From NCBI RefSeq assembly GCF_002483235.1, contig NZ_DLHN01000027.1:140724-204723 (forward strand): 64,000 bases of DNA, written 5' to 3'. Position numbers and translations under genes: made by a program. Below, piece by piece: positions 46,542-56,468 of this stretch; position 1 is the stretch's first letter, and each line of letters opens with the position of its first letter. The DNA comes from Pedobacter glucosidilyticus (lineage in GTDB: Bacteria; Bacteroidota; Bacteroidia; Sphingobacteriales; Sphingobacteriaceae). The notes below the pieces were generated by a model that saw nothing but the letters and a program-made list of their open reading frames with translations, made no database searches and was not told the DNA's origin.

Positions 46542-47912
46542 ATGCGACGAATAAGCCATTTTAATGATTCTAAGATTTTAAGTAAACTTTTTCCAGTTGA
46601 ACTAAGTTTAAAAATGTTTTTTCAAAAATTTTTTCTTATGCTAATCACTCCTTTCCAAAAGGCTGTACAACATCGTGTGCAATTAATTCCAATACTACTA
46701 TTAACCATAACAATGGTATTATTTTCATGTAAAAAGACAGCTCCTACTGAAGATAAAAAGCTAGTTATTAAGGATTTATTTGTTGAACGCGAGCCTTATA
46801 ATTTTATTCTAGGCACACATGCTATATCAGGTAGCTATCAATTTACAACCAATGTTAGTTTAATAGAACAAGCACAAAAAGTGAGAGAGATGGGCTCTAA
46901 CATTCTTAAAATCTCTTTAGGTAAAGACGCTACTAGTATTTATAAAATTAATGAGACATTTCCTAGTAAAACCACATTAGAACTTTTCTCCAATAATGCA
47001 GCTTATAAAATAGCCTGTGACATGGATTTTAAGTATATCTTTCTTTGGGTTCATACTTTAACAAATGTTGATTGGAAGAGCACTATTAGTCCTAAGAATG
47101 AGAAAATTTTATACGATGAAATGTACAAGTTTGCCACTTATCTTCTCAATAGGTATGACAATTCAGGAAAAACATTTTTTATAGGAAATTGGGAAGGTGA
47201 TTGGTTATTGATTCCTAATTATGATGCTAGCGTAACACCATCAGCAGCTTCTTTAAACAACATGGCTAAGTGGTTTCAGATAAGACAAAGGGCCATTGAT
47301 GATGCTAAAGCGGCATCTACATCTAAAAATGTTTATATGTATCATTACATAGAGGCTAATTTAGTTAAGAAGGGTATGAATGGCCAACCCTGTGTTGCAC
47401 AATCTGTAATACCTCAAGTAAATGTAGATTTAATTTCATATTCCAGTTATGAATCAATCAAAGGTCCAAACTATGATGCAAAAAAGAATGATTTAACAGC
47501 TGCTTTTAATTATCTAGAATCAAAGCTTCAGCCAAAGCCTTCACTACCATTTTCTAAAAGAGTTTTTATTGGAGAATACGGTTTTCAGGCAGATGCCACA
47601 AGACCTACCACGCTACAACAGCAATTCAATCAAAGCAAAGAAATAATGAAAATAGCCTTTGAGCTCAATTTACCATTTGCATTACACTGGCAAATGTATA
47701 ATAATGAATATGATAATATTACCAAAGCCTCCAAAAATATGTCGCTGATTAATGAACAAGGAGAGAAAACAAGGTTATATAGCCTTCATCAGGATTTTTA
47801 CCAAAAAATGAATGCTTACCTTAAAGAAGAAAAGTTAAAGAATAATACTTATCCAACTTCAGAACAATTTAGAACTAAAGCTATAGAAGTATTATCCACA
47901 CTCACATTTTAG
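46542..47912 (+). CDS. TIM-barrel glycoside hydrolase-like lipoprotein (NWEGDW family)
   Basis: Up to 456 residues. A lipoprotein signal ends at LFSC (Cys63), so the true start may be ATG 46614 or 46638. The globular part is a paralogue of the 56469 product: FFIGNWEGDWLL near residue 217 and FIGEYGFQ near 344 match FVFQNWEGDWIL and FLGEIGIP there, with about 127 residues between them. NWEG...GE at this spacing fits the acid/base and nucleophile of clan GH-A barrels. YMYHYIEANLVKKGMNG and LPFALHWQMYNNE are also conserved. I do not recognise a named GH family. Its lipid anchor suggests a cell-envelope location. Confidence 0.7.
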   Translation: MRRISHFNDSKILSKLFPVELSLKMFFQKFFLMLITPFQKAVQHRVQLIPILLLTITMVLFSCKKTAPTEDKKLVIKDLFVEREPYNFILGTHAISGSYQFTTNVSLIEQAQKVREMGSNILKISLGKDATSIYKINETFPSKTTLELFSNNAAYKIACDMDFKYIFLWVHTLTNVDWKSTISPKNEKILYDEMYKFATYLLNRYDNSGKTFFIGNWEGDWLLIPNYDASVTPSAASLNNMAKWFQIRQRAIDDAKAASTSKNVYMYHYIEANLVKKGMNGQPCVAQSVIPQVNVDLISYSSYESIKGPNYDAKKNDLTAAFNYLESKLQPKPSLPFSKRVFIGEYGFQADATRPTTLQQQFNQSKEIMKIAFELNLPFALHWQMYNNEYDNITKASKNMSLINEQGEKTRLYSLHQDFYQKMNAYLKEEKLKNNTYPTSEQFRTKAIEVLSTLTF

Positions 47913-48255
47913 TGGTTTTTGAAACATCTTATATACATGAATTTGATCTTCAAAAAAAATCTCTCATCCATTAAAGGATAATGAGTTTCTATAATTAAGT
48001 AATTATACCTGTTGTGCATTTAGAAATTAGAAGAAATAAGATTGTTAATTCGGTTAAAATATTTTAAAACCTCTATACTAAACTTAGATAAAGGCTATAT
48101 AGAGAAGAAATTTAGACTTTTTTTTAAGCTCTTCGAATATCTTATTAAATGTACCGATGAGAAGAAACCAGCATAACTGAATCTTAATTTTAAACTTACA
48201 GAAACTAGTTACACACTCCCAATGGTCTCATAAATTAATGGACTATTAGAAACCA
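47913..48255. other. Intergenic region without recognised features
   Basis: A 343-nt AT-rich stretch between the NWEGDW lipoprotein and GH116 genes. No AGTACAAT element, strong hairpin or ORF was seen; a promoter for the GH116 gene could lie here but is not evident. Confidence 0.4.
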
Positions 48256-50829
48256 ATGAAATATAATCAAATGAACATAAAGAGTCTTGTATCACTATTC
48301 ATAATTTTTTCCGGTCTACAACTTAGGGCTCAGGATCAAGATGACTGGCCTATTTTAAAGCATTACGACCAAAATCACCTCCGAAATATTGCACTCCCTT
48401 TGGGAGGTATAGGTACTGGTACGGTTTCTTTAGGAGGACGTGGAGAGCTGCGTGATTGGCAGATCATGAATAAGCCTGGGATTGGCTACAGCACTGTAAC
48501 TGCCGGAAACAACGCTCCTTTCTTTGCTATTTTTATGCAGCCTGCAAATGAAAAACCTATTACCAGAGCGCTCATTGGTCCTGTAGATGATACTGAATAT
48601 CAGCATTACGAAGGTAGGCCCGTTAACCAGCATGGTTTCCCAAGATTTGCAAATGCGAGTTTTGATGCTTCTTATCCTGTAGGGATGGTCAACCTATCAG
48701 ACCCTAATTTGCCATTAAAAGTTAAAATCATCGGGTTTAACCCTTTAGTTCCCGGAGATGCAGATGCAAGCGGACTTCCAATTGCTGTACTTACCTATCA
48801 GGTTACAAACTTAACATCAAAGCCAATGACCGTTTCTGTTTGTGGTTCTATGCGCAATTTTGTGGGAAGAGATGGCAGCAATTATCATCGCGATTGGAAA
48901 GGTGACTTTATTCCTGATGGCGCAAAACAAAACCAAAATATTTTTAAAGACAATGGGAAGTTTAGAGGCATTTATATGTACTCTGACAGTGTAAATAAAG
49001 CTGATCCTGCTTTTGGTACCATTGGTTTGCTAACCGATGAAAAATCTGGAGTAAGCTACCGTAGGTCTTCTTTAGCCGACGGCTGGGTGGGGCTTTCCAC
49101 ACTAGATTTTTGGGACGATTTTAGCGTAGATGGCGAACTAACCGACAAAATAAAATTAAATGACAATGACCCCATGGCATCTCTGGCGGTTAAAAAAGAA
49201 ATAGCTCCTAACAGTACAGAAACCTTTCAGTTTTATATCACTTGGAATTTCCCCAACAGATTTGCATGGTCTAAAACCGTTGTAGGTAATTATTATAGCA
49301 CTAAATATGAAAATGCTTGGGATGTAGCAGAAAAAGTTATCCCACAAATTCCTGCTTTAAAGCAAAAGACAAAACTCTTTTTAAATGCGTTTATCAATTC
49401 TTCCTTACCCTTAACGGTAAAAGAAGCAGCACTTTTTAACCTCAGTACGCTCCGTTCTCAAACGGTGTTTCGGATAAAGGATGGACACATGATGGCATGG
49501 GAAGGCGTGATGGACGAATTTGGATCTTGTAAAGGTTCATGTACCCATGTCTGGAATTATGAGGTAGCCACTCCTTTCCTTTATGGTGATTTAGCAAAAA
49601 CTATGAGGGATGTAGAATTTAATTATGCCTCCAGAGATAATGGTTTTATGTCCTTCAGAGCAAATTTACCATTATCGGAAGCATCTAAAGGCCCCATAGC
49701 TGCTGCCGATGGGCAAATGGGTACCATCATGAAGTTTTATAGAGAATGGCAATTATCTGGTGATAATAAATTTTTGAAGGATAATTGGCCTAAAGTAAAA
49801 AATGCTTTGGCTTTTGCTTGGGTTAAAGGCGGATGGGACGGTGATGTAGATGGCGTGATGGAAGGATGCCAGCATAACACCATGGATGTTGAGTACTATG
49901 GGTCAAACCCGCAAATGCAGTTTTGGTATTTAGGAGCATTACGGGCAGCAGAAGAAATGGCCAAATTTTTAAAAGATGATGCCTTTGCCAAAAAGTGTAA
50001 CCTATTGTTTAAAAAAGGAAGTGCATGGACAGATGCAAACCTTTTCAATGGAGAATATTATATCCATAAAATTCAGCTACCTACAACTGACATTTTTCCA
50101 GGACTAAGAGGCGGAGGCAAAATAGATATCAGTAAAATGAAAAATCCAAACTTTCAGTTGGGAAAAGGCTGTCTGGTTGATCAGTTAGTTGGGCAATACA
50201 TGGCACATATCTGTGGATTGGGTTACCTAGCTAAGAAGGAAAATATTGCTACTACGCTAAAATCAATTATGAAATATAATTACGTTGAAGATTTCTCTTC
50301 TACATTTAACAACATGCGCTCTTTCGTAATGGGTAAGGAAAGCGGACTGATTATGGCGAGCTGGCCAAACGGACGAGAAAAAGTTCCTTTCCCTTATTTT
50401 TCTGAGTCTATGACCGGTTTTGAATATACCGCTGCCGTAGGGATGATGTATGAAGGGCAGACAGACAATGCATTAAAATGTGTTAATAGTATCAGAGAAA
50501 GGTTTGACGGACGAAAAAGAAATCCTTATGATGAGCCTGAATGTGGTCATCATTATGGTAGAGCCATGGCTAGTTGGGCCTCTATTCTAGCGCTAAGCGG
50601 CTTTCAATATTCAGGAGTAAAAGGCAGTATTTCATTCACTTCAAATCCTGGCACCTATTTCTGGAGTAATGGATATGCTTGGGGTACCTGTAAAGTAGAA
50701 AATAAAAAAGCAACAATAACTGTTTTAAATGGTACGCTTTCATTTTCAAGGTTCAGTTTAGGTAATATATCAACGAAAATAAAGCCCATTATTTTGGAAG
50801 CTGGCCAACATAAAGAAATCAATCTGTAA
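48256..50829 (+). CDS. GH116-family glycoside hydrolase (beta-glucosidase/beta-xylosidase type)
   Basis: An 857-residue protein with an N-terminal signal (SLVSLFIIFSGLQLRAQ). The opening RNIALPLGGIGTGTVSLGGR is the typical GBA2_N domain. The catalytic (alpha/alpha)6 barrel carries CTHVWNYEVATPF with the nucleophile Glu near 436, and EGCQHNTMDVEYYG with the acid/base Asp near 544, as in characterised GH116 enzymes. GH116 members cleave beta-linked glucose, xylose or N-acetylglucosamine; the sequence alone does not choose. It is followed 2 nt later by the RbsD/FucU-like gene, with which it is surely cotranscribed. Confidence 0.92.
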   Translation: MKYNQMNIKSLVSLFIIFSGLQLRAQDQDDWPILKHYDQNHLRNIALPLGGIGTGTVSLGGRGELRDWQIMNKPGIGYSTVTAGNNAPFFAIFMQPANEKPITRALIGPVDDTEYQHYEGRPVNQHGFPRFANASFDASYPVGMVNLSDPNLPLKVKIIGFNPLVPGDADASGLPIAVLTYQVTNLTSKPMTVSVCGSMRNFVGRDGSNYHRDWKGDFIPDGAKQNQNIFKDNGKFRGIYMYSDSVNKADPAFGTIGLLTDEKSGVSYRRSSLADGWVGLSTLDFWDDFSVDGELTDKIKLNDNDPMASLAVKKEIAPNSTETFQFYITWNFPNRFAWSKTVVGNYYSTKYENAWDVAEKVIPQIPALKQKTKLFLNAFINSSLPLTVKEAALFNLSTLRSQTVFRIKDGHMMAWEGVMDEFGSCKGSCTHVWNYEVATPFLYGDLAKTMRDVEFNYASRDNGFMSFRANLPLSEASKGPIAAADGQMGTIMKFYREWQLSGDNKFLKDNWPKVKNALAFAWVKGGWDGDVDGVMEGCQHNTMDVEYYGSNPQMQFWYLGALRAAEEMAKFLKDDAFAKKCNLLFKKGSAWTDANLFNGEYYIHKIQLPTTDIFPGLRGGGKIDISKMKNPNFQLGKGCLVDQLVGQYMAHICGLGYLAKKENIATTLKSIMKYNYVEDFSSTFNNMRSFVMGKESGLIMASWPNGREKVPFPYFSESMTGFEYTAAVGMMYEGQTDNALKCVNSIRERFDGRKRNPYDEPECGHHYGRAMASWASILALSGFQYSGVKGSISFTSNPGTYFWSNGYAWGTCKVENKKATITVLNGTLSFSRFSLGNISTKIKPIILEAGQHKEINL

Positions 50830-50831
50830 AT

Positions 50832-51407
50832 ATGGTAAGAATATTAAAATACTTTTTAGCCGTTTTAATGATAGCTACTTGTGGTATGGGTTGTAAAAAT
50901 GAGGCTTCAAAAATAGAGAAATCAACTTCAGATTCTTGGAAACCAAAACTTAAAAACAAGCTTTCAGAGTACGGTCACAGGAACTGGATTTTAATTGTTG
51001 ACAAAGCTTTTCCATTGCAGAATTCTACTGGTATCGTAACAATTGATACCCATGAAGGCTTGCTAAAAGTACTTGATTATACTTTAGGTCAAATCGATAG
51101 CTTATCTCATGTAAAACCTATAATCTTTACAGATAAAGAACTCAACTATATCACCAAAGAGCAGGTTGAAGATATTGGTGATTACCGAACTGCGTTGTTA
51201 GAACATATTAGAAAATATCAGCCTAAAAGTATGTTGCATGATTCTGTTTTTGTAGATATTTATAAAGCTTCCAAATTGTTTCAGGTGCTTGTTTTAAAAA
51301 CAGATGAAGTAATACCCTATTCTTCGGTATTTATCCAATTGGATTGTAAGTACTGGACTACTGAGAAAGAGCATAATTTAAGAACTAAAATGAGATTTCT
51401 TCCTTAA
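50832..51407 (+). CDS. Periplasmic lipoprotein with RbsD/FucU-like domain
   Basis: A 191-residue protein whose lipobox is CGMGC (Cys21). From residue 46 it resembles the RbsD/FucU sugar-mutarotase fold: EYGHRNWILIVDKAFPLQNS parallels the GHGD.I.IADAGFP signature, followed by PIIFTDKELNYITKEQ and VLVLKTDEVIPYSSVFIQLD. Cytosolic RbsD and FucU interconvert sugar anomers. An exported lipoprotein version is unusual and could act on a sugar released by GH116, 2 nt upstream. Whether catalytic residues are conserved cannot be judged here (the usual first His is present in YGHRNW). Confidence 0.65.
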   Translation: MVRILKYFLAVLMIATCGMGCKNEASKIEKSTSDSWKPKLKNKLSEYGHRNWILIVDKAFPLQNSTGIVTIDTHEGLLKVLDYTLGQIDSLSHVKPIIFTDKELNYITKEQVEDIGDYRTALLEHIRKYQPKSMLHDSVFVDIYKASKLFQVLVLKTDEVIPYSSVFIQLDCKYWTTEKEHNLRTKMRFLP

Positions 51408-51624
51408 GCCCTGAAACAGGACAATTTGACTAGATATTTTTACAAATTTTAAGGGTAATTATACTTTTTCATTAGAGATAGACTTTTTATACCACTTTTA
51501 GTAAGAATCTGGCTTGCACATAATAGATATTATTCATGCCTTTACTTAACCTTCCTCATCGGGAATTAAAGTTAATGATTTACTTGCTTAAGGATTATTG
51601 TTTTAGACTCATATATAACTTTTA

Positions 51625-51680
51625 GATACTATAGTACAATCATTCACTTGAGGATAAACGTAAAATTGTTCTCATTAAAA
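51625..51680 (+). promoter_or_regulatory. Element C: candidate HTCS-regulated site
   Basis: GATACTATAGTACAAT at 51625-51640 is followed after 10 nt by AGGATAAACGTAAAATTGT and CATTAAAA. It is nearly identical to element B at 45095-45147, with identical spacing. It lies about 160 nt before the sulfatase gene. The remainder of 51408-51840 shows nothing else. Confidence 0.6.
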
Positions 51681-51840
51681 TGATAGAATAAAATTTTTAT
51701 AACAGAAAGATAAAATCAAAAATTATAAACATTTAGTCTCTGCATTTTCTAAAGCCCATTATAAATTAAAATAGTAACCTATTATTCAGTTATTCTATTC
51801 ATTTAAATATCAAATGATAGAAAATTTTTAAACGAAAAAT

Positions 51841-53403
51841 ATGAAACACTTAAGAATTAAATTGTTTTACATTGCTTTACTCATTGTCCAGTTCAAAATT
51901 GCGAATGGGCAATCTGCAGCCGTTCAACAAAAAGATGGTTCTTTAAAACTGATTAAAAACTCGGGAGTAAAACCAAGAAACATTGTTTTTATATTAACTG
52001 ATGACCATCGTTTTGATGCTTTAGGGTTTCTAAAAGCGCAATCATTTATCAAAACTCCTCATCTAGATTTTTTAGCCTCAAATGGAGCTTATTTACCTAA
52101 TGCATTTGTGACTACATCTTTATGTTCGCCATCCAGAGCATCAATTTTAACTGGTATTTACGCACATAAGCATAAAGTAGTAGACAATAACAATCCTGTA
52201 TCTAAAGACTTAGTTTTTTACCCTCAGTATTTGCAAAAAATAGGTTATCAAACTGCAATGATTGGTAAGTGGCACATGGGTGGAGAATTTGATGGTCCGC
52301 AAAGAGGTTTTGACTATTGGGTTTCTTTTAAAGGACAAGGTTCTTATTTACCAGAAAAAAATGGATTAAATGTAAATGGTAATCGTGTTAAACAAAAAGG
52401 ATATATCACTACAGAATTAACCGATTATGCTTTAGAATTCTTAGATAAAAGAGATGCTAAAAAGCCTTTTATGCTTTATTTATCGCATAAAGGTGTGCAT
52501 GCAGATTTTATCCCAGAGGATAAATACAAAGGAATGTCAGGCGATTTAGCCTTTAATCCTCCGCTTAACATGAATGTTGGCACACACCAAGGTGCACCCA
52601 TGTGGTTACAAAATCAGCGTAATTCTTGGCATGGTGTAGAATATCCATATCACAGCAACTTAAATATTGGAGAGTATTATAAAAGATATGCAGAAACGCT
52701 TTATAGTGTAGATGAGTCTGTTGGTAGGGTAATCGAATATTTAAAGAAGCAGAATTTACTTGAGTCTACCCTAATTATTTATATGGGAGATAATGGATTC
52801 CAATTTGGCGAGCATGGACTTATTGATAAGCGTGTTGCTTACGAGGCTTCTATGCGAGTGCCTATGTTAGCTTATTGTCCAGAAATGATTAAACCAGGAA
52901 CTGTGGTAAAACAAGTAGTTGCAAATATTGATGTAGCATCTACTTTCCTAGAAGCAGCTGGTTTAAAATCCCCTAGCTATATGGATGGAAAAAGCTTTTT
53001 ACCTTTCTTAAAAGGAGAAGATCAACCATGGAGAACAGGCTTATTGTATGAATATTACTGGGAGCGCAATTATCCTCAAACACCTACCATTCATGCCTTA
53101 AGAGGCGAGCGTTACAAATACATTCACTACACCGGAATTTGGGATACTGATGAGTTATACGATTTGATTGATGACCCATTAGAGACTAAAAACCTCATTA
53201 GAAATCCTAAATACAAATCAATTGTGAAAGAGATGAATACCGAGCTGTTTAAGCAATTAACCGAAACGGGAGGCATGTATATTCCACTAAATCCTGATAG
53301 CGGAGGTCAAAGTATTTTAAGGTACGAGTATGGCTCACCAGCAGCAAAATTTCCATCCTATCTGATGAGAGAAAAAACAGAAGCTCCGGGAGCGCAACAT
53401 TAA
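51841..53403 (+). CDS. Secreted type I (formylglycine) sulfatase
   Basis: A 520-residue exported enzyme (signal peptide ending IANG). It has the metal-binding NIVFILTDDHRFDALG near residues 47-62 and the formylglycine signature CSPSRASILTG with Cys95, which needs maturation by a sulfatase-modifying enzyme not found in this window. Further active-site pieces are GKWHMGG near 142, SHKGVHADF near 216 and YMGDNGFQFGEHG near 313. Family S1; the subfamily cannot be set by eye. It implies that the second PUL targets a sulfated glycan. It has its own upstream element C. Confidence 0.95.
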   Translation: MKHLRIKLFYIALLIVQFKIANGQSAAVQQKDGSLKLIKNSGVKPRNIVFILTDDHRFDALGFLKAQSFIKTPHLDFLASNGAYLPNAFVTTSLCSPSRASILTGIYAHKHKVVDNNNPVSKDLVFYPQYLQKIGYQTAMIGKWHMGGEFDGPQRGFDYWVSFKGQGSYLPEKNGLNVNGNRVKQKGYITTELTDYALEFLDKRDAKKPFMLYLSHKGVHADFIPEDKYKGMSGDLAFNPPLNMNVGTHQGAPMWLQNQRNSWHGVEYPYHSNLNIGEYYKRYAETLYSVDESVGRVIEYLKKQNLLESTLIIYMGDNGFQFGEHGLIDKRVAYEASMRVPMLAYCPEMIKPGTVVKQVVANIDVASTFLEAAGLKSPSYMDGKSFLPFLKGEDQPWRTGLLYEYYWERNYPQTPTIHALRGERYKYIHYTGIWDTDELYDLIDDPLETKNLIRNPKYKSIVKEMNTELFKQLTETGGMYIPLNPDSGGQSILRYEYGSPAAKFPSYLMREKTEAPGAQH

Positions 53404-53584
53404 AATTAAATCTAAAATAAAAGTAGTTCTGAATTTAAAAGAATGACTTTTTAAGACATGATCAGTGATTTTGTGTGATGCAAATTTTGATTAGTATATA
53501 ACCTAAAAATTAAACCTTATTGATGTTTTAAAAGAGGCTGAAACAGTGTCTCCCTAAATTTTTAAATATAATTTTCCCAATACC

Positions 53585-56467
53585 ATGTTTAAAGACAACT
53601 TTTTTAAATTCAAAAAAACAGCTATTTCTAGTTGTTTAATGTTTGCTTTTTCATTTGCAGTAGCACAAGACAAATTAAATTATGGCTTGTCTCAGCCGCA
53701 AGATCCTGCAACACTTCCTAAATCCAAAGTACCTGTTGTTTTTCCTCAAAAAAAAGAGAAAATAAATGCAGTTACTGTTTTAAAGCCCTTAAACAATAAC
53801 GAATTTGAGATTTCAGGCGGTTGGGAAATGATACAGGCATCAGAAATTAATGGCTCTGGCGAGTATGTTTCTAATCCAAGCTTAAGTACGCAAAAGTGGT
53901 ATAATGCAACTGTTCCGGGTACTGTTTTAACCACTTTAGTAAACCAAGGTGTGTATCCAGACCCTTACTTTGGTTTAAACAATTTGGCCATTCCAGAAGA
54001 TTTATCAAGACAAAACTGGTGGTATAGGACTACTTTTAAAACTCCAGACCTAAGCAATAAAAAGAATTTATGGCTGGTATTTAATGGGATAAATTACCAA
54101 GCCGATATTTGGTTAAATGGCAAATTATTGGGAAAAATTAATGGCGCTTTTAAAAGAGGCAGTTATGATATTACGAGATATTTAAACCCTAAAGGAGAAA
54201 ATGCAATAGCGGTAAGAATTATTCCTCCGCAAAATCCTGGTATTCCTCATGAAGAATCTCCTACAGCTGGGCGTGGTCCAAACGGCGGTCTTTTAACATT
54301 AGATGGGCCTACTTTTATTGCATCAGAAGGTTGGGATTGGATGCCAGGTATCAGAGATAGAAATATTGGAATTTGGCAAGATGTAAGACTTAAATTGGTT
54401 AATGAGGTAAGCATTCTAAATCCTCATGTAGTAACAGATTTACCACTTCCTGATACTACAAAAGCTAATGTTTTTATCAGTACGGAGCTTGTAAACCAAT
54501 CAAAAACGAATCAAAAAGTTGTTATAACGGGTAAAATTGGAGAAATAAAATTTTCACAAGAGGTTGAATTAAAAGCTGATGAAACTAAAAAGGTTTCTTT
54601 TTCACCAGATCAATTTCCACAATTAAAAATGAAGAACCCACGTTTGTGGTGGCCAAATGGTTATGGCAAACCAGAGTTATATCAATTAAACTTAACAGTT
54701 GCCATTAACGGAAAGATTTCTGATGAAAAATCAGTTCGGTTTGGAGTAAGAGAATATACTTATGATTTAACTGTTGATGTACCATCAGAACCAGCAAAAA
54801 GAGTTGAATTTAATCCTATTACTGCTTTTAAATCGGGTCAACCAATTTTTGATAATGCTAATAGAAGAGAATTAGCTAGACAAGTTTCTATCCCGTCTTT
54901 ATTACCCAATGTAGATCCCAAGCTTTTACAACCAAGTAATGAAACCAGTACTGCTCCTTTCCTTGTATTGAGGGTAAACGGACAAAAAATTTATTGTAAA
55001 GGTGGAAACTGGGGTATGGATGATGCCATGAAAAGAGTGTCTAGAGCACAACTAGAACCTGCTTTTAAGCTGCATAAGGATGCTAATTTTAATATGATTA
55101 GAAACTGGACTGGCGAAAGTACAGAAGAAGTATTCTTTGATTTATGTGATGAATATGGAATGTTAGTTTGGAACGACTTCTGGATTTCTACCTTAGGCTA
55201 TAATTTAGATGTATCTGATGAAAATTTGTTTATGGATAATGCCACTGATGTAGTGAAGCGTTACAGAAACCATGCTTCAATTGCAGTTTGGTGTCCAAGA
55301 AACGAAGGTTATGCACCTAAAGAATTAGATTTAAAATTGGCTACTTTAATAGCTCAAGAAGACGGAACTCGTTTATACCAAGGAAACTCAAGATCATTGA
55401 ATTTAAGAAATAGTGGGCCATGGGATTTTCAAAAACATCCTATGATTTACTTTAACAAACTAGCCGATGGATTTAGTACTGAATTAGGTACTCCATCTAT
55501 CCCTACAGCAGCCTCTATGCGTAAAATGATGGCCAAAGAAGATGTTTGGCCTATTAGTGATGTTTGGTACTATCACGATTTACATTTTGGACAAAAACCA
55601 TATCTTAGAACCATTGACTCACTTTATGGACCTTCTGCAAGTTTAGAAGATTTTACTAAAAAAGCACAAATGGTAAATTACGACAGCCATAGAAACATGT
55701 TTGAAGGTTGGAATAGTAAATTATGGAATAACACGAGTGGTTTACTATTATGGATGACTCATCCAGCATGGCCAAGTATGATTTGGCAAGTTTATTCATG
55801 GGATTTTGAAACTTTTGGGTCTTACTTTGCCTCTCAAAAAGCTTGCGAACCTATACATGTTCAAATGAATTTGAATGATAATCAGGTTGTTGTTGTAAAT
55901 ACATCTTTAAAATCTATACAAAATGCAGTAGTAACTTTAGAAGTGTATGATTTGAAAGGCAAATCAATCTTTACACAAAAAGCAGATTTAAATATCCTAA
56001 GTAATCAATTAAATAAAGCATTTAAAGCTACATTACCAGCTGATTTACCAAACAATTATTTGGTTAGATTAATTTTAAAAGATAAAAACGGAAATATTAT
56101 ATCTGATAATGATTACTGGAAGAATAATAAAAAAACAGGTAATTTCTTAGCTTTTAACGATTTAGAGAGTACCAAATTAGCTATTAAAGTAACGGAGACA
56201 AAGAAGTTAGAATCTTTAGCAACCTATTTTACAATCACAAATAAATCATCAGTTCCTGCAATTGCGGTGAAGCTTAACCTTAAAGATGATCAAACTAAAG
56301 AGATTATTTTACCTGCTTATTTTTCTGATGGATATTTTAATTTATTACCAGGAGAAAGTCGTAAAATTAAGGTTGAATACCCAAATCAAAATAAAGAGGT
56401 AGAAATTGCTGTGGATGGTTATAACATCCAAAATACAAATAATACTAAAATTGCTTTAAACAATTAA
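53585..56467 (+). CDS. GH2-family exo-glycosidase (CsxA/beta-mannosidase-like)
   Basis: A 960-residue exported enzyme. The order of domains is GH2 sugar-binding (YRTTFKTPDLSNKKNLWLVF; ADIWLNGKLLGKINGAF), Ig-like, and a TIM barrel starting near KIYCKGGNWGMDDAMKR. The acid/base is probably Glu near 572 in VWCPRNEGYAP and the nucleophile Glu near 632 in FSTELGTPSIPTAASMR. The segment EGWDWMPGIRDRNIGIWQDV is characteristic of the exo-beta-D-glucosaminidase/beta-mannosidase branch. C-terminal beta-sandwich domains follow. It is cotranscribed with the NWEGDW gene, which starts 1 nt after its stop codon. Confidence 0.88.
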   Translation: MFKDNFFKFKKTAISSCLMFAFSFAVAQDKLNYGLSQPQDPATLPKSKVPVVFPQKKEKINAVTVLKPLNNNEFEISGGWEMIQASEINGSGEYVSNPSLSTQKWYNATVPGTVLTTLVNQGVYPDPYFGLNNLAIPEDLSRQNWWYRTTFKTPDLSNKKNLWLVFNGINYQADIWLNGKLLGKINGAFKRGSYDITRYLNPKGENAIAVRIIPPQNPGIPHEESPTAGRGPNGGLLTLDGPTFIASEGWDWMPGIRDRNIGIWQDVRLKLVNEVSILNPHVVTDLPLPDTTKANVFISTELVNQSKTNQKVVITGKIGEIKFSQEVELKADETKKVSFSPDQFPQLKMKNPRLWWPNGYGKPELYQLNLTVAINGKISDEKSVRFGVREYTYDLTVDVPSEPAKRVEFNPITAFKSGQPIFDNANRRELARQVSIPSLLPNVDPKLLQPSNETSTAPFLVLRVNGQKIYCKGGNWGMDDAMKRVSRAQLEPAFKLHKDANFNMIRNWTGESTEEVFFDLCDEYGMLVWNDFWISTLGYNLDVSDENLFMDNATDVVKRYRNHASIAVWCPRNEGYAPKELDLKLATLIAQEDGTRLYQGNSRSLNLRNSGPWDFQKHPMIYFNKLADGFSTELGTPSIPTAASMRKMMAKEDVWPISDVWYYHDLHFGQKPYLRTIDSLYGPSASLEDFTKKAQMVNYDSHRNMFEGWNSKLWNNTSGLLLWMTHPAWPSMIWQVYSWDFETFGSYFASQKACEPIHVQMNLNDNQVVVVNTSLKSIQNAVVTLEVYDLKGKSIFTQKADLNILSNQLNKAFKATLPADLPNNYLVRLILKDKNGNIISDNDYWKNNKKTGNFLAFNDLESTKLAIKVTETKKLESLATYFTITNKSSVPAIAVKLNLKDDQTKEIILPAYFSDGYFNLLPGESRKIKVEYPNQNKEVEIAVDGYNIQNTNNTKIALNN

Positions 56468-56468
56468 T

